From positions 124,001 to 188,000 of the forward strand of contig NZ_JBNPWZ010000001.1 of assembly GCF_050433565.1 (NCBI RefSeq): a stretch of DNA of 64,000 nucleotides, given 5' to 3'. Positions within the stretch are counted from its first letter, which is position 1; each line of letters starts with the position of its first letter. A program made the translations under genes and the position numbers. The notes beneath the pieces are model-generated. The model was not told the origin of the DNA. It did not search any database and worked only from the letters and a program-made list of their open reading frames with translations. Shown piece by piece: positions 25,942 to 34,456 of the stretch. The stretch comes from Ornithinibacillus bavariensis (GTDB lineage: Bacteria; Bacillota; Bacilli; Bacillales; Amphibacillaceae).

Positions 25942-27288
25942 TTAAAATAGTATATGAGCGATTAGGACGATGACTGGCAAGGTGATGATGGTTCGTAAAA
26001 GGAAAATGATAACTAAATCCTTGAAGGATACGGGTACCTTAGATCCTAATAATAATCCACCAACCTCGGACATGTAGATTAACTGTGTAACAGATAGAGC
26101 AGCGACAATAAAACGTGTCATCTCTGCTGGTATAGACGCACCGACTACAGAAGGTAAGAACATGTCTGCAAATCCAATTAAAATAGTCTGAGATGCCTCA
26201 GCAGCATATGGCACCTGCATTAATTCTAATAATGGAATAAATGGTTTGCCTAGCCACTGAAAAAGTGGTGTATATTCTGCGATCATTAAGGCAACTAACC
26301 CAAGTGCCATAACTACTGGGGCAACACCCATCCACATATCAAGAACATTTTGTGCTCCTTCCTTAAAAAAGCGAGATACACTTGTTTCCTTTTTTGCACG
26401 GTCAATTGCTTTCTCATATCCGTATGTTAGAGCATTATGACCTTCTGGAACACTCTCATCAATCTTGGACTCTTTTCCATTAACATACGTATCTGCCTTT
26501 CGGGAAAGCGGAGGAATTCTAGGCATGATTAATGCTGCCACTAATCCAGCAATTAAAACTGTTAAATAGAAAGGGATAAACATCGATTTAAGGTTAACCT
26601 GGGCAATAACCACTAAAGTAAAGGTGATAGAAACAACAGAGAAGGTCGTTCCAATTATCGCAGCCTCACGTTTTGTATAATAACCTTCCTCATACTGTTT
26701 ACTTGTTAATAAAACCCCAATCGTTCCATCCCCAATCCAGGAAGCAACGGCGTCTATAGAAGACCTACCTGGTAATTTGAATAATGGTCTCATCAATTTA
26801 GTAGTTAACGTACCGAATAATTCCATTAACCCAAAGTTTGTTAGGAGCGGAAGGAAAATACCTGCAAATAAAAATACAGCAAATAATACATGTAATAAAC
26901 TACCGAGTAAAAGCTGACCTGTATCTTCTCCGTGGATGGCTTCAGGACCAATCCGAAAATATACCATAATAGCAAATACAGCGGCTAACACTCTTGCAAT
27001 GGTCCAAAACCAATTAACATATAATAATTTAAGAAAGAAAGGAGTCTTTGTTAATCGTTCCTCTCCAGCTAATCTGGCAAACACGGTTAGAACTGCGGTA
27101 ACTAGGATAATTAGCATCATTATCAAAGAAAGCTGGTTCGCCAGCTTGTCCTGTACCCAATTTGCCATTATTGCAATGGGGATAGTGAATCCTTCGGCTG
27201 TTTTTAATGGAACAATAAACAATAAGATTCCGATTAATGAGGGAATGATAAATTTCAGATGTTCTCCTATTGTATAAGACTTTCTCAT
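25942..27288 (-). CDS. YjiH-family nucleoside-recognition (Gate) membrane protein
   Basis: A 448-residue membrane protein with about ten hydrophobic segments. The pattern with SIDAVASWIGDGTIGVLLTSKQY (around residues 175-200) and the C-terminal GASIPAEMTRFIVAALSVTQ is typical of YjiH proteins, which contain two Gate (nucleoside-recognition) units as in SpmA/SpmB and FeoB. Substrate and role are not known. The ATG at 27288 follows AAAAGGCGGG. It is alone and convergent with the acyltransferase gene. Confidence 0.83.
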   Translation of the reverse strand: MRKSYTIGEHLKFIIPSLIGILLFIVPLKTAEGFTIPIAIMANWVQDKLANQLSLIMMLIILVTAVLTVFARLAGEERLTKTPFFLKLLYVNWFWTIARVLAAVFAIMVYFRIGPEAIHGEDTGQLLLGSLLHVLFAVFLFAGIFLPLLTNFGLMELFGTLTTKLMRPLFKLPGRSSIDAVASWIGDGTIGVLLTSKQYEEGYYTKREAAIIGTTFSVVSITFTLVVIAQVNLKSMFIPFYLTVLIAGLVAALIMPRIPPLSRKADTYVNGKESKIDESVPEGHNALTYGYEKAIDRAKKETSVSRFFKEGAQNVLDMWMGVAPVVMALGLVALMIAEYTPLFQWLGKPFIPLLELMQVPYAAEASQTILIGFADMFLPSVVGASIPAEMTRFIVAALSVTQLIYMSEVGGLLLGSKVPVSFKDLVIIFLLRTIITLPVIVLIAHILF

Positions 27289-27528
27289 CCAATCCCGCCT
27301 TTTTCATTTTCATCATAAATAACCTTTACTAGTATAAGGGATGCATAAATATTTGTCAAAATGAATTATTATAGGTTAATAGACTCGGAATTTGACTAGT
27401 ATAAAAGTTATAGAATTGAGAGGTACAATTTGATAAATGCTATATAGTTAGTTTGTACGGTCTTATTTAGTTTCAAGATGTTTACTATTATGCATTCTAG
27501 TCCATTTTTACCATTTTTATAAACTTTA
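27289..27528. other. Intergenic region upstream of the YjiH gene
   Basis: About 240 A/T-rich bases that should contain the YjiH promoter on the minus strand. I see no gene and no convincing structure here. A promoter and a small ORF follow to the right. Confidence 0.4.
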
Positions 27529-27557
27529 TTGCGTATATATTCAAAAAAATATATGAT
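27529..27557 (+). promoter_or_regulatory. Predicted SigA promoter of a small ORF
   Basis: TTGCGT, 17 bases, TATGAT, placed 38 bases before the ATG at 27595. Confidence 0.55.
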
Positions 27558-27594
27558 GTAGATACTAGTATAGTTGAAAGGGGATTTGCGGTGT

Positions 27595-27726
27595 ATGAAA
27601 AGCTATTTGCAAATTTACTATGACATAAAGAATAAGTTAGATAGAGAGCTAACGCTAGATGAAGTGAAATTTTTGCAATGGGTTTTCAATCGCTATGTAG
27701 AAGAAGAGAAGGAACAAAGCGCGTAA
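27595..27726 (+). CDS. Small protein of 43 residues, unknown function
   Basis: ATG at 27595 to TAA at 27724-27726 encodes 43 residues beginning MKSYLQIYYDIKNKLDREL and ending VEEEKEQSA. It is charged and probably helical. A promoter (27529-27557), an AAAGGGGA ribosome site about 10 bases upstream, and a strong terminator right behind make this a complete single-gene unit. I do not recognise the family. Two unrelated open frames on other strands were not favoured. Confidence 0.68.
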   Translation: MKSYLQIYYDIKNKLDRELTLDEVKFLQWVFNRYVEEEKEQSA

Positions 27727-27755
27727 GATTTATAATCCCCATCGAGATAATTTGG

Positions 27756-27784
27756 AAAGTCTTGATCTTATCAAGGCTTTTTAT
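27756..27784 (+). terminator. Terminator of the 43-residue ORF
   Basis: AAAGTCTTGAT, CTT loop, ATCAAGGCTTT, with one G-T pair, followed by a T run. Confidence 0.9.
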
Positions 27785-27900
27785 TATGCAGTTTTTCACT
27801 ATTTGTCTGTGAATAGAAGATCACACCGAATTGCTTCCAGTTGACCGTGGAATTCGGTATGATAGTACCATATGAGATAAAGTGAAAGAGGAGTGTCAAC

Positions 27901-28212
27901 ATGGCAGTTGCAAATGAAACCATTCTCATAAAAATGATGCAAGAAATACAGCAGGCAAAGGACAGTCAACACCAGCAAGAAAAAATGCTTAAACATATTG
28001 AAAAAATTCGTTTGCTTTGTGATTTGTTTTTAGAAGAAGACAGGAACGAGGGTTTAATGGAATCACCAAAGGTGAATGACATCACTGCTGCTGAACTTAA
28101 GGCTATGCTTGGTGTAGATAAATCAACTGGAACTGGATCAGCACAAACGTTTAAGAAATCCATTGACCTTGATGAAGAGGATGGGAATGGAGAATCAATT
28201 TTTGATTTTTAA
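27901..28212 (+). CDS. ywdI: YwdI-family protein
   Basis: A 103-residue small soluble protein resembling B. subtilis YwdI, whose role is unknown. The N-terminal half is helical and polar (KMMQEIQQAKDSQHQQEKML); the conserved part is ITAAELKAMLGV; the tail is acidic (DLDEEDGNGESIFDF). It has a GAGGAGTG ribosome site and is followed after 13 bases by ywdK, as in B. subtilis. An inverted repeat ACCGAAT...ATTCGGT at 27825-27858 lies upstream and may be an operator. Confidence 0.8.
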   Translation: MAVANETILIKMMQEIQQAKDSQHQQEKMLKHIEKIRLLCDLFLEEDRNEGLMESPKVNDITAAELKAMLGVDKSTGTGSAQTFKKSIDLDEEDGNGESIFDF

Positions 28213-28225
28213 GGAGTGGAAGTAA

Positions 28226-28594
28226 TTGAAGTTATTTTTAATTCTTGGGGCAATAAATGGATTCTTAGCAGTTGCTCTTGGTGCTTTTGGTGCACATGGC
28301 TTAGAAGGGAAACTAACAGAAAAAGCGTTAGGTACGTGGGAGAAGGCCGTAACCTACCAAATGTTTCATACGGTAGCACTTTTTGTTACGGGGTTAATCG
28401 GAATGAAAATACAATCCGGTAGTCTGAACTGGGCTGGGTGGTTGTTCTTCATTGGTATTATCCTTTTCTCTGGAAGCTTATATGTATATTCTACTTCTGG
28501 AATCAAACTATTTGCTATGATTACACCTCTAGGTGGCGTTTTATTTCTAATTGGTTGGGTGGTTCTTGGTTATACAATTATAAAGTTCTTATAA
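28226..28594 (+). CDS. ywdK: DUF423 membrane protein YwdK
   Basis: A 122-residue DUF423 protein with four hydrophobic segments. The family start MKLFLILGAINGFLAVALGAFGAHGL is clear. The function is unknown. It starts at TTG 28226 with AAGGAGTGG upstream. It probably forms a two-gene operon with ywdI. Its last six bases overlap the end of a converging small membrane protein gene. Confidence 0.86.
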   Translation: MKLFLILGAINGFLAVALGAFGAHGLEGKLTEKALGTWEKAVTYQMFHTVALFVTGLIGMKIQSGSLNWAGWLFFIGIILFSGSLYVYSTSGIKLFAMITPLGGVLFLIGWVVLGYTIIKFL

Positions 28595-28840
28595 GAGGAT
28601 TAATAAAATTGTTACAAATAGAATTAATAAGATGGAACGCAATAGTTGTTTCACACCGTGTATTTGATTTTGCATATACAGAGCAATAAGTCCATCACAA
28701 ATGAGACTAGCAGCAACTAGAAATAAGCCAAGGATGATAAGTAAAAAGACACCTTGTATTAGAGCAATAAGACCAAAAAACACTGCCAATCCAATGGCAA
28801 CTAGTTCGCCACGAATAAATTTTTCGTATGGATGTCGCAT
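28589..28840 (-). CDS. Small membrane protein of unknown function
   Basis: An 83-residue protein that I do not recognise. It has two long hydrophobic stretches at about residues 12-48, which may be two spans, and one at 66-83 ending at the C terminus (LLRSILLILFVTILLILL). The start MRHPYEKFIRGEL has GAGGCGA upstream. It overlaps the end of ywdK by six bases on the opposite strand. Confidence 0.65.
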   Translation of the reverse strand: MRHPYEKFIRGELVAIGLAVFFGLIALIQGVFLLIILGLFLVAASLICDGLIALYMQNQIHGVKQLLRSILLILFVTILLILL

Positions 28841-28875
28841 GAAATCGCCTCACACGTTATAGGTAGAATTTTTAT

Positions 28876-28911
28876 GTAAAAAGGATGGTACAACAAGCCG
28901 GTACCATCCTT
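28876..28911 (-). terminator. Terminator of the cwlJ-gerQ unit
   Basis: AAGGATGGTAC, nine-base loop, GTACCATCCTT is a perfect 11-base stem. On the minus strand it is followed by a T run, which suits gerQ. Confidence 0.88.
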
Positions 28912-28929
28912 ATTGCTTCTAGAAATTAA

Positions 28930-29388
28930 TTACCTTGGAGAATAGCTTGCTAATTGGCTGCCTCCACTTCCGCTAAATGGATAGGTATAATTGATTTCCT
29001 CATCGAACGTTACATAATCAAGATAAACCATTAATAATAAGTATCGTCTTCCAGTTTGAGGATCACTAATGATGAGATGGTCTCGACCAGCTGCTTCAAT
29101 AACGCCTCTGAATACCTTTGCATTCCATTCTGGGTTATTTTCAAACGTCATGTAAACTGTTGCCATTTTCCCACGGTTTAAGCGTAATATATTTTCAATA
29201 TATGATTGTTCTGCTGGTAACATTCCTGGGACATTGATGGTAGTTGAAGTAGGTGCTTGTGTTGGCTGCCCAGCAAATTGGCGATATGGATATGCAGGAT
29301 AGTAGGCTGGGGAAGATTGTGGGAAATAGTAATAAGGATTTTGCCCGAAATTTGGGTTGTGCTGTGCATTTCCTTGGTTGTCTGACAT
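28930..29388 (-). CDS. gerQ: Spore coat protein GerQ
   Basis: GerQ is a cross-linked spore coat protein needed to place the cortex hydrolase CwlJ. The 152-residue protein has an N-terminal tail rich in Asn, Pro, Tyr and Gln (residues 1-60), then the conserved core VPGMLPAEQSYIENILRLNRG and NPEWNAKVFRGVIEAAGRDH. ATG 29388 follows AGGAGGTTTTATT, which fixes the start; the frame is open 61 codons further back through a nongenic stretch. It lies 28 bases after cwlJ on the same strand, as expected. Confidence 0.95.
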   Translation of the reverse strand: MSDNQGNAQHNPNFGQNPYYYFPQSSPAYYPAYPYRQFAGQPTQAPTSTTINVPGMLPAEQSYIENILRLNRGKMATVYMTFENNPEWNAKVFRGVIEAAGRDHLIISDPQTGRRYLLLMVYLDYVTFDEEINYTYPFSGSGGSQLASYSPR

Positions 29389-29416
29389 AATAAAACCTCC
29401 TAAATAAATATTTTCC

Positions 29417-29839
29417 CTAAAATACTGAAGGACAATCTGATTGGGTAGGGGAATAAAAACAGTGAGACTTAAACCTTCCACTATTCCACTGATTAAACCA
29501 CTGGGCAGGACAATTCCCCTGCGGTTTAAAAAACCATAGTGAATTAGTTGCAGGGTGGAATCTTTCCCCATTTATTGTTCTGCGAGCTAATCGTTTTTCT
29601 GACTCTCTCGCTCGCTGATAAAAATAGCCCTTTTGTGTTGCTTCAAATCCCCCTGGGTTTTGAAAAACCATTTGATTCATTGTGCGAATATCTTTAAAAT
29701 CTAAGCAATTAGCAAGAATCCGGTTAACTCCTACATTTCCGACCATTAGCATTCCGAGTTGGCCTTCCCCTTCTGCCTCTGCTCGCATTAATCGTGCTAG
29801 TAAGTCCACATTCTTTTCTGTAAATGCAATGACAGCCAT
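29417..29839 (-). CDS. cwlJ: Spore cortex-lytic hydrolase CwlJ
   Basis: CwlJ degrades spore cortex during calcium-dipicolinate-triggered germination. The 140-residue protein matches the SleB/CwlJ catalytic fold: LLARLMRAEAEGEGQLGMLMVGNV holds the catalytic-type glutamate, and the C-terminal block HPATNSLWFFKP is conserved. It has no signal peptide, typical of CwlJ and unlike SleB. It heads an operon with gerQ. A SigE-type promoter lies about 40 bases upstream of the ATG. Confidence 0.94.
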   Translation of the reverse strand: MAVIAFTEKNVDLLARLMRAEAEGEGQLGMLMVGNVGVNRILANCLDFKDIRTMNQMVFQNPGGFEATQKGYFYQRARESEKRLARRTINGERFHPATNSLWFFKPQGNCPAQWFNQWNSGRFKSHCFYSPTQSDCPSVF

Positions 29840-29877
29840 GGGTACACCTCATTTCATTCCAAGGTCTACTAAGATTA

Positions 29878-29907
29878 TATGTATGAGTAGGCGGAAGGTG
29901 ATATGCC
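29878..29907 (-). promoter_or_regulatory. SigE-type promoter of cwlJ-gerQ
   Basis: On the minus strand GGCATATC, 14 bases, CATACATA, against the sporulation SigE consensus GTCATATT and CATACAAT. The gap is in the ideal range and the position suits cwlJ. B. subtilis cwlJ and gerQ are made in the mother cell, so this fits. Confidence 0.7.
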
Positions 29908-30071
29908 TATAGAATTAAATTAGAAAAAATTTAATGTTAATGTGAAGCGTATGTATGGGGAGTACGTTTTTATAGCGAATTGTTAGAAAAGACAAGGAGT
30001 ATTAAAAGTTGAGTTGGCAATCTTTATCTAAGCTCGACAAATTGTTAGCTTCTACTACAATACGAAAAGCA

Positions 30072-30103
30072 AAGAGACTTCCTGTCTAAATAAGAAGTCT
30101 CTT
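30072..30103 (-). terminator. Terminator of hemQ
   Basis: AAGAGACTTC, 12-base loop, GAAGTCTCTT. On the minus strand T-rich sequence follows, ten bases after the hemQ stop. Confidence 0.75.
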
Positions 30104-30112
30104 GTCCAATAC

Positions 30113-30862
30113 TTAAATCTCCAAGAAATTTGCGATTTCTTCTTTCTTAAGAATGTTACCGACAAAAAATTCACCGAATTCACCATAACGAGAGCTAACT
30201 TCATCAAAGCGCATTTCATAGACAATTTTCTTGAATTGTAGTGCTTCATGAGCGAATAAAGTTACACCCCATTCCCAGTCATCAAGGCCAATAGATCCAG
30301 TGATAAATTGCTTCACCTTACCAGCATATTTGCGACCAGTTTTACTGTGCTCATAAAGTAATTTTCCTCGAACATCTTTTTCTAATGTATACCAGTTTTC
30401 ATCGCCGACACGACGTCTGTCCATAGGATAGAAGCAAACATGCTCCCATTTAGGAAGTATAGGCTTTAGGCGTGCTTGAGTTTCTGGCAATGTCTCTGGG
30501 TCAATGCCATCCTTCATTGGGCGATATTTGGATAGCTCAATAACGGATACATACGAATGAGCTGGAATTAAGAATTCACCAATCTTAGATTTGTTTAGCT
30601 CTGTTTCAAGATCATTTAACTCTTCCATTGTTGGGCGTAAAAACATGAACATGATGTCTGCTTTTTGTCCAACTATTTTATATAAGGCATGGGACCCATT
30701 CTTTGCTTCTTCTACAGCATCCCACTTGTCCACTAATGCTTCAAAGCTAGCAATTGCTTCCTTTTGCTCTTCTAGCGTTGCTTTTTTCCAGTAGCTCCAA
30801 TCTATTGTGCGAAAGTCGTGTAAACTGTACCAACCATCCATTGTTTCAACAGCTTCAACCAT
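30113..30862 (-). CDS. hemQ: Coproheme decarboxylase HemQ
   Basis: HemQ carries out the last step of the coproporphyrin-dependent haem pathway, removing two carboxyls from iron-coproporphyrin III. The 249-residue protein is of the chlorite-dismutase superfamily. Tyr145 in CFYPMDRRR sits where the catalytic tyrosine of HemQ is known, and the downstream LDDWEWGVTLF and VYEMRFDEVSSRYGEFG blocks are typical. ATG 30862 has a GGAGAG site. It stands before pta as in B. subtilis (ywfI-pta). An inverted repeat ATCCCAT-AATC-ATGGGAT at 30914-30931 lies upstream. Confidence 0.95.
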   Translation of the reverse strand: MVEAVETMDGWYSLHDFRTIDWSYWKKATLEEQKEAIASFEALVDKWDAVEEAKNGSHALYKIVGQKADIMFMFLRPTMEELNDLETELNKSKIGEFLIPAHSYVSVIELSKYRPMKDGIDPETLPETQARLKPILPKWEHVCFYPMDRRRVGDENWYTLEKDVRGKLLYEHSKTGRKYAGKVKQFITGSIGLDDWEWGVTLFAHEALQFKKIVYEMRFDEVSSRYGEFGEFFVGNILKKEEIANFLEI

Positions 30863-30913
30863 AAGTATCTCTCCTTCATGTTTGTTATTATATGTAAACT
30901 ATATCACAATTAA

Positions 30914-30931
30914 ATCCCATAATCATGGGAT
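30914..30931. promoter_or_regulatory. Inverted repeat upstream of hemQ, possible operator
   Basis: ATCCCAT, four bases, ATGGGAT, about 50 bases upstream of hemQ, near where the hemQ promoter should lie. No known regulator motif fits it. Confidence 0.35.
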
Positions 30932-31041
30932 AGGTCTTATGACCAAAATCATTCAAAATACTTATGTATCAAGGATTTTGTCGTTTTAATGGTCGTTTGT
31001 CACGATATTGTCATTTCTATATAAGTCCCTTTTACTTTCAT

Positions 31042-31069
31042 TCGACAGGTAAATACACTATCATAAAAT
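31042..31069 (+). promoter_or_regulatory. Predicted SigA promoter of pta
   Basis: TCGACA, 16 bases, TAAAAT, about 80 bases before the pta start. No convincing CcpA (cre) box was seen. Confidence 0.5.
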
Positions 31070-31149
31070 ATGTTTTCTAAACGATATTATGTGCAACTTT
31101 TGTAGATTTTTGCTACATATTAAGAACATAGCATACATGGAGGTTAAAA

Positions 31150-32121
31150 ATGAGTAGCTTATTTGATCAAGTTAAAGCCAATGTAATTGGAAAAAATAAA
31201 ACGATTGTATTTCCTGAAGGATTAGATGAAAGAATTCTTCATGCTGCAAGTAAACTAAATAAGGAAAATGTCGTAACGCCTATTTTAATTGGAAATAAAG
31301 AGGCGGTTGAAGCGAAGGCGGAAGAATATCAGGCTGATATTAGTGGAATCACTATTTTAGATCCGAACAGTTATGAGAAATTTGCTGAGATGGTTGCCCA
31401 GTTTGTTGAACGACGTAAAGGAAAGGCAACGGAAGAAGATGCACGTAAAATCTTACAGGATGAGAACTACTTCGGAACTATGCTTGTCTATATGAATGAA
31501 GCGGATGGGCTTGTAAGTGGTGCAGCACATTCTACAGCTGATACCGTAAGACCTGCACTACAAATTATAAAAACAAAACAGGGCGTTAAGAAAACTTCTG
31601 GTGTATTCATCATGGAACGGGATGATGAAAAATATGTATTTGCTGATTGTGCGATTAATATTGCTCCAGATAGTAATGATCTAGCTGAGATTGCTGTTGA
31701 ATCTGCTGCAACTGCGAAGTTATTTGGAATAGATCCTAGGGTTGCGATGCTAAGCTTTTCTACGAAAGGTTCTGCAAAGTCTCCGGAAACGGAAAAGGTT
31801 GTCGAAGCATTGAAGCTTGCTAAGGAAAAAGATTCCTCATTAATTATTGATGGTGAGTTTCAATTTGATGCAGCATTTGTTCCAAGTGTAGCAGCAAAGA
31901 AAGCGCCTGATGCAGTTATAAAAGGGGATGCCAATGTTTTTATTTTCCCAAGTCTTGAGGCAGGCAATATTGGGTATAAAATTGCTCAACGCTTAGGTGG
32001 ATTTGAGGCAGTTGGTCCAATCCTACAGGGACTGAATAAACCAGTTAATGACTTATCTCGTGGTTGTAACGCAGAAGATGTTTATAATTTAGCATTGATT
32101 ACTGCCGCACAATCACTTTAA
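31150..32121 (+). CDS. pta: Phosphate acetyltransferase
   Basis: Pta interconverts acetyl-CoA and acetyl phosphate in overflow metabolism. The 323-residue short form is typical of Bacillaceae. Conserved blocks are FPEGLDERIL near the start, GLVSGAAHSTADTVRPALQ near residue 125, and FIFPSLEAGNIGYKIAQRL near 265. ATG 31150 follows TGGAGG. It is monocistronic, with a terminator behind, and lies between hemQ and lipL as in B. subtilis. Confidence 0.96.
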   Translation: MSSLFDQVKANVIGKNKTIVFPEGLDERILHAASKLNKENVVTPILIGNKEAVEAKAEEYQADISGITILDPNSYEKFAEMVAQFVERRKGKATEEDARKILQDENYFGTMLVYMNEADGLVSGAAHSTADTVRPALQIIKTKQGVKKTSGVFIMERDDEKYVFADCAINIAPDSNDLAEIAVESAATAKLFGIDPRVAMLSFSTKGSAKSPETEKVVEALKLAKEKDSSLIIDGEFQFDAAFVPSVAAKKAPDAVIKGDANVFIFPSLEAGNIGYKIAQRLGGFEAVGPILQGLNKPVNDLSRGCNAEDVYNLALITAAQSL

Positions 32122-32129
32122 ACGGAAAT

Positions 32130-32166
32130 GCTTGTAACAGGAATTCGTTACAAGCCTCCTTTTTTA
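32130..32166 (+). terminator. Terminator of pta
   Basis: GCTTGTAAC, eight-base loop, GTTACAAGC, then CTCC and a T run. Confidence 0.92.
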
Positions 32167-32174
32167 GATAAAGC

Positions 32175-32210
32175 AAAAAGAAGCTTAATGCAATTCCTAA
32201 GCTTCTTTTT
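32175..32210 (-). terminator. Terminator overlapping the lipL stop
   Basis: AAAAAGAAGCTTA, ten-base loop, TAAGCTTCTTTTT. The right arm contains the last codons and the stop of lipL, and the minus strand runs into T after the stem. Confidence 0.8.
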
Positions 32211-33054
32211 GTTTTTCCGATATTTTTTCATTTCGTTTAACCATCTGTTCATACCGCTTTTCAAATACGTCCAATTCCTCTTCTGAAAACGGGGTTTCGA
32301 CAATATCACCTAACTCCTGCAAAGCTGCTACAACTCTGCTTTTTATATTACTTATTGTCAATTTCCGCCCAGTAAGCTTCGACAATGATCCCATCACCTC
32401 AGGATTTACATGAGGATATGTGAATTTTGTCTCTTCACCCTTGAGGCTAATTTGATAAAAATCCCGAATTAACGAGGCACGCTCAAAACTGTCACCTTCC
32501 ACATCTAGATAAATTTGTATGGCAGCCCCATCACGTACTCTTCGCTGGGATATTCCAGCAAACTTCTTTCCGTTAATGCTAAGATCATAATCTCCAGGGC
32601 AATAGGATTCGACAATTTCATATGCTTTTATTTCTGTTGTTATATCCTGTAGCATATGCTTAACAAAATGCACCATCGCTTCATAGCAATCATGAATCGA
32701 CAAATGCTTTACACCTGGTAGTATAAGGGATAGATTGAGGACACCACTGTCTAGTGCTACTGCAAGTCCACCTGAATTTCGTACAACTACATGGTAGCCA
32801 TGACGAGCGAATAATTTTACACCTTCCTCTATATAAGGAAGTTTAGCATCTGGTATCCCTAGAACAATTGTTTTAGGGTGCAACCATAAGCGTAAAACTG
32901 GTGGGGATTTTTCTAGACTTACAGAAGTCGCTAGTGCATCATCAATAGCAAAAGAGGTTACAGCAGTATTTTTCACATGATGAAAATATTCTAGATTGGT
33001 GTGGTCGATAAAACGAAATGTCGATTGTGTCACAATTTCCTGCCAGCTTTTCAT
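32197..33054 (-). CDS. lipL: Octanoyl-[GcvH]:protein N-octanoyltransferase LipL
   Basis: LipL moves octanoyl groups from the glycine cleavage protein GcvH to the E2 subunits in lipoate assembly. The 285-residue biotin/lipoate-ligase-fold protein has the conserved VVRNSGGLAVALDSGVLN block near residue 95, the catalytic-type Cys152 in VESYCPGDYDLS, and the lysine region KKFAGISQRRV. It follows pta on the opposite strand as ywfL does in B. subtilis, which supports LipL over a plain lipoate ligase. Confidence 0.92.
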   Translation of the reverse strand: MKSWQEIVTQSTFRFIDHTNLEYFHHVKNTAVTSFAIDDALATSVSLEKSPPVLRLWLHPKTIVLGIPDAKLPYIEEGVKLFARHGYHVVVRNSGGLAVALDSGVLNLSLILPGVKHLSIHDCYEAMVHFVKHMLQDITTEIKAYEIVESYCPGDYDLSINGKKFAGISQRRVRDGAAIQIYLDVEGDSFERASLIRDFYQISLKGEETKFTYPHVNPEVMGSLSKLTGRKLTISNIKSRVVAALQELGDIVETPFSEEELDVFEKRYEQMVKRNEKISEKQKEA

Positions 33055-33151
33055 TGTAGTCTCCTTTTAAGTTCGAAACATGTCTTTTTTCACTTGACTA
33101 TCTATTATATAATAATAACAAAATCGTCGAATAGAAACGAGTTGAACCATC

Positions 33152-34456
33152 GTGACTTATAAAAATGAACAACTACATGAAGAGAAGGTGTTTAAGGATC
33201 CAGTACATGCCTATGTCCATGTACGTGATCGAGTTATTTGGGACTTGATTGCAACTCCAGAGTTTCAACGCCTTCGTAGAATAAAACAGCTTGGAACGAC
33301 CAATATTACCTTCCATGGTGCCGAACATAGTCGTTTTAATCACTCTCTTGGCGTTTATGAAATTGTCCGTCGAATTATATATAATTTTCAAGGTAGACCC
33401 CATTGGAATAATGATCAGCGCTTACTCTGCATGTGTGCGGCGCTATTACATGACTTAGGACATGGTCCTTTTTCCCATTCCTTTGAAAAAGTTTTTAAGC
33501 TAGATCATGAGTATTTCACGCAACAAATCATTTTAGGGGATACATATGTTAATAAAGTGTTAGAGCGTGTAAGTCCAGGGTTTGCCCAAGAGGTAGCAGA
33601 TGTTATTGCTAAAACCCATTCAGATAAACTTGTCGTTAGCTTAATATCAAGTCAAATAGATGCAGATCGTATGGATTATCTGCTTCGTGATGCATATTAC
33701 ACAGGGGTAAGCTATGGTCATTTTGATATGGAACGGATTTTACGAGTCATGCGCCCTATCGAAGATCAAGTAGTGATCAAATCGTCTGGTATGCATGCCG
33801 TAGAAGATTATATTATGAGTCGTTATCAAATGTATTGGCAAGTATATTTTCATCCTGTCACAAGAAGTGCAGAGGTCATTTTAACGAAAATATTACATCG
33901 AGCAAAGCAACTCTATGAATCTAACTATCAATTTAAATTGCAGCCAACTCACTTTCTTACTTTCTTTTCAGGTGATGTTTCCTTAGAAGAGTATTTGAAG
34001 TTAGATGAATCCGTTGTCCACTACTATTTCCAGCTTTGGCAAGAGGAGGAAGATGAGATTCTTAGAGACCTTTGTGAGCGATTCATGAATAGACGCCTCT
34101 TTAAATATGTTGAATTTAATCCGAATAAACAAATAGGTGATTTAATGCGGCTTATTCAGCTGTTCAAGGATGCAGGAATCGATTCCGATTATTACTTAGT
34201 AGTTGATTCATCTTCCGATTTGCCGTATGACTTTTACCGTCCGGGTGAAGAAGAAGAGAGGCTCCCAATTCATTTAGTAATGCCAAATGGTACATTAAAG
34301 GAGTTATCTAGGCATTCAGATATCGTTGAAGCCATTTCAGGTAAAAAAAGAACAGACCATAAATTATATTTTCCTAAAGATATGATATATGCCATTCAAG
34401 ATGAGGAAATTAAACAAGATATTATAGGAATTCTATTTAGTAAGGAGAGAATATAA
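33152..34456 (+). CDS. ywfO: HD-domain phosphohydrolase YwfO
   Basis: A 434-residue HD-domain protein. The metal motif reads CAALLHDLGHGPFSHSFE near residues 95-110, preceded by RLRRIKQLGTT and HGAEHSRFNHSLGVYE, which are typical of dGTPase-like HD hydrolases. The native substrate of YwfO is not firmly known. Translation begins at GTG because no ATG is near; the ribosome site is weak. The stop overlaps the ywgA start by one base. Confidence 0.92.
   Translation: MTYKNEQLHEEKVFKDPVHAYVHVRDRVIWDLIATPEFQRLRRIKQLGTTNITFHGAEHSRFNHSLGVYEIVRRIIYNFQGRPHWNNDQRLLCMCAALLHDLGHGPFSHSFEKVFKLDHEYFTQQIILGDTYVNKVLERVSPGFAQEVADVIAKTHSDKLVVSLISSQIDADRMDYLLRDAYYTGVSYGHFDMERILRVMRPIEDQVVIKSSGMHAVEDYIMSRYQMYWQVYFHPVTRSAEVILTKILHRAKQLYESNYQFKLQPTHFLTFFSGDVSLEEYLKLDESVVHYYFQLWQEEEDEILRDLCERFMNRRLFKYVEFNPNKQIGDLMRLIQLFKDAGIDSDYYLVVDSSSDLPYDFYRPGEEEERLPIHLVMPNGTLKELSRHSDIVEAISGKKRTDHKLYFPKDMIYAIQDEEIKQDIIGILFSKERI

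Noticed and set aside
28216..28422. Alternative frame over the start of ywdK
   Set aside because: The DUF423 protein in the neighbouring frame is unmistakable; this frame has odd composition.
29389..29571. 61-codon N-terminal extension of gerQ
   Set aside because: AGGAGGTTTTATT right before ATG 29388 sets the start, and the extension overlaps the cwlJ end with no family match.
30980..31149. CcpA cre site before pta
   Set aside because: Several TGnnAnCG-like stretches were tried but none had the correct spacing and symmetry.
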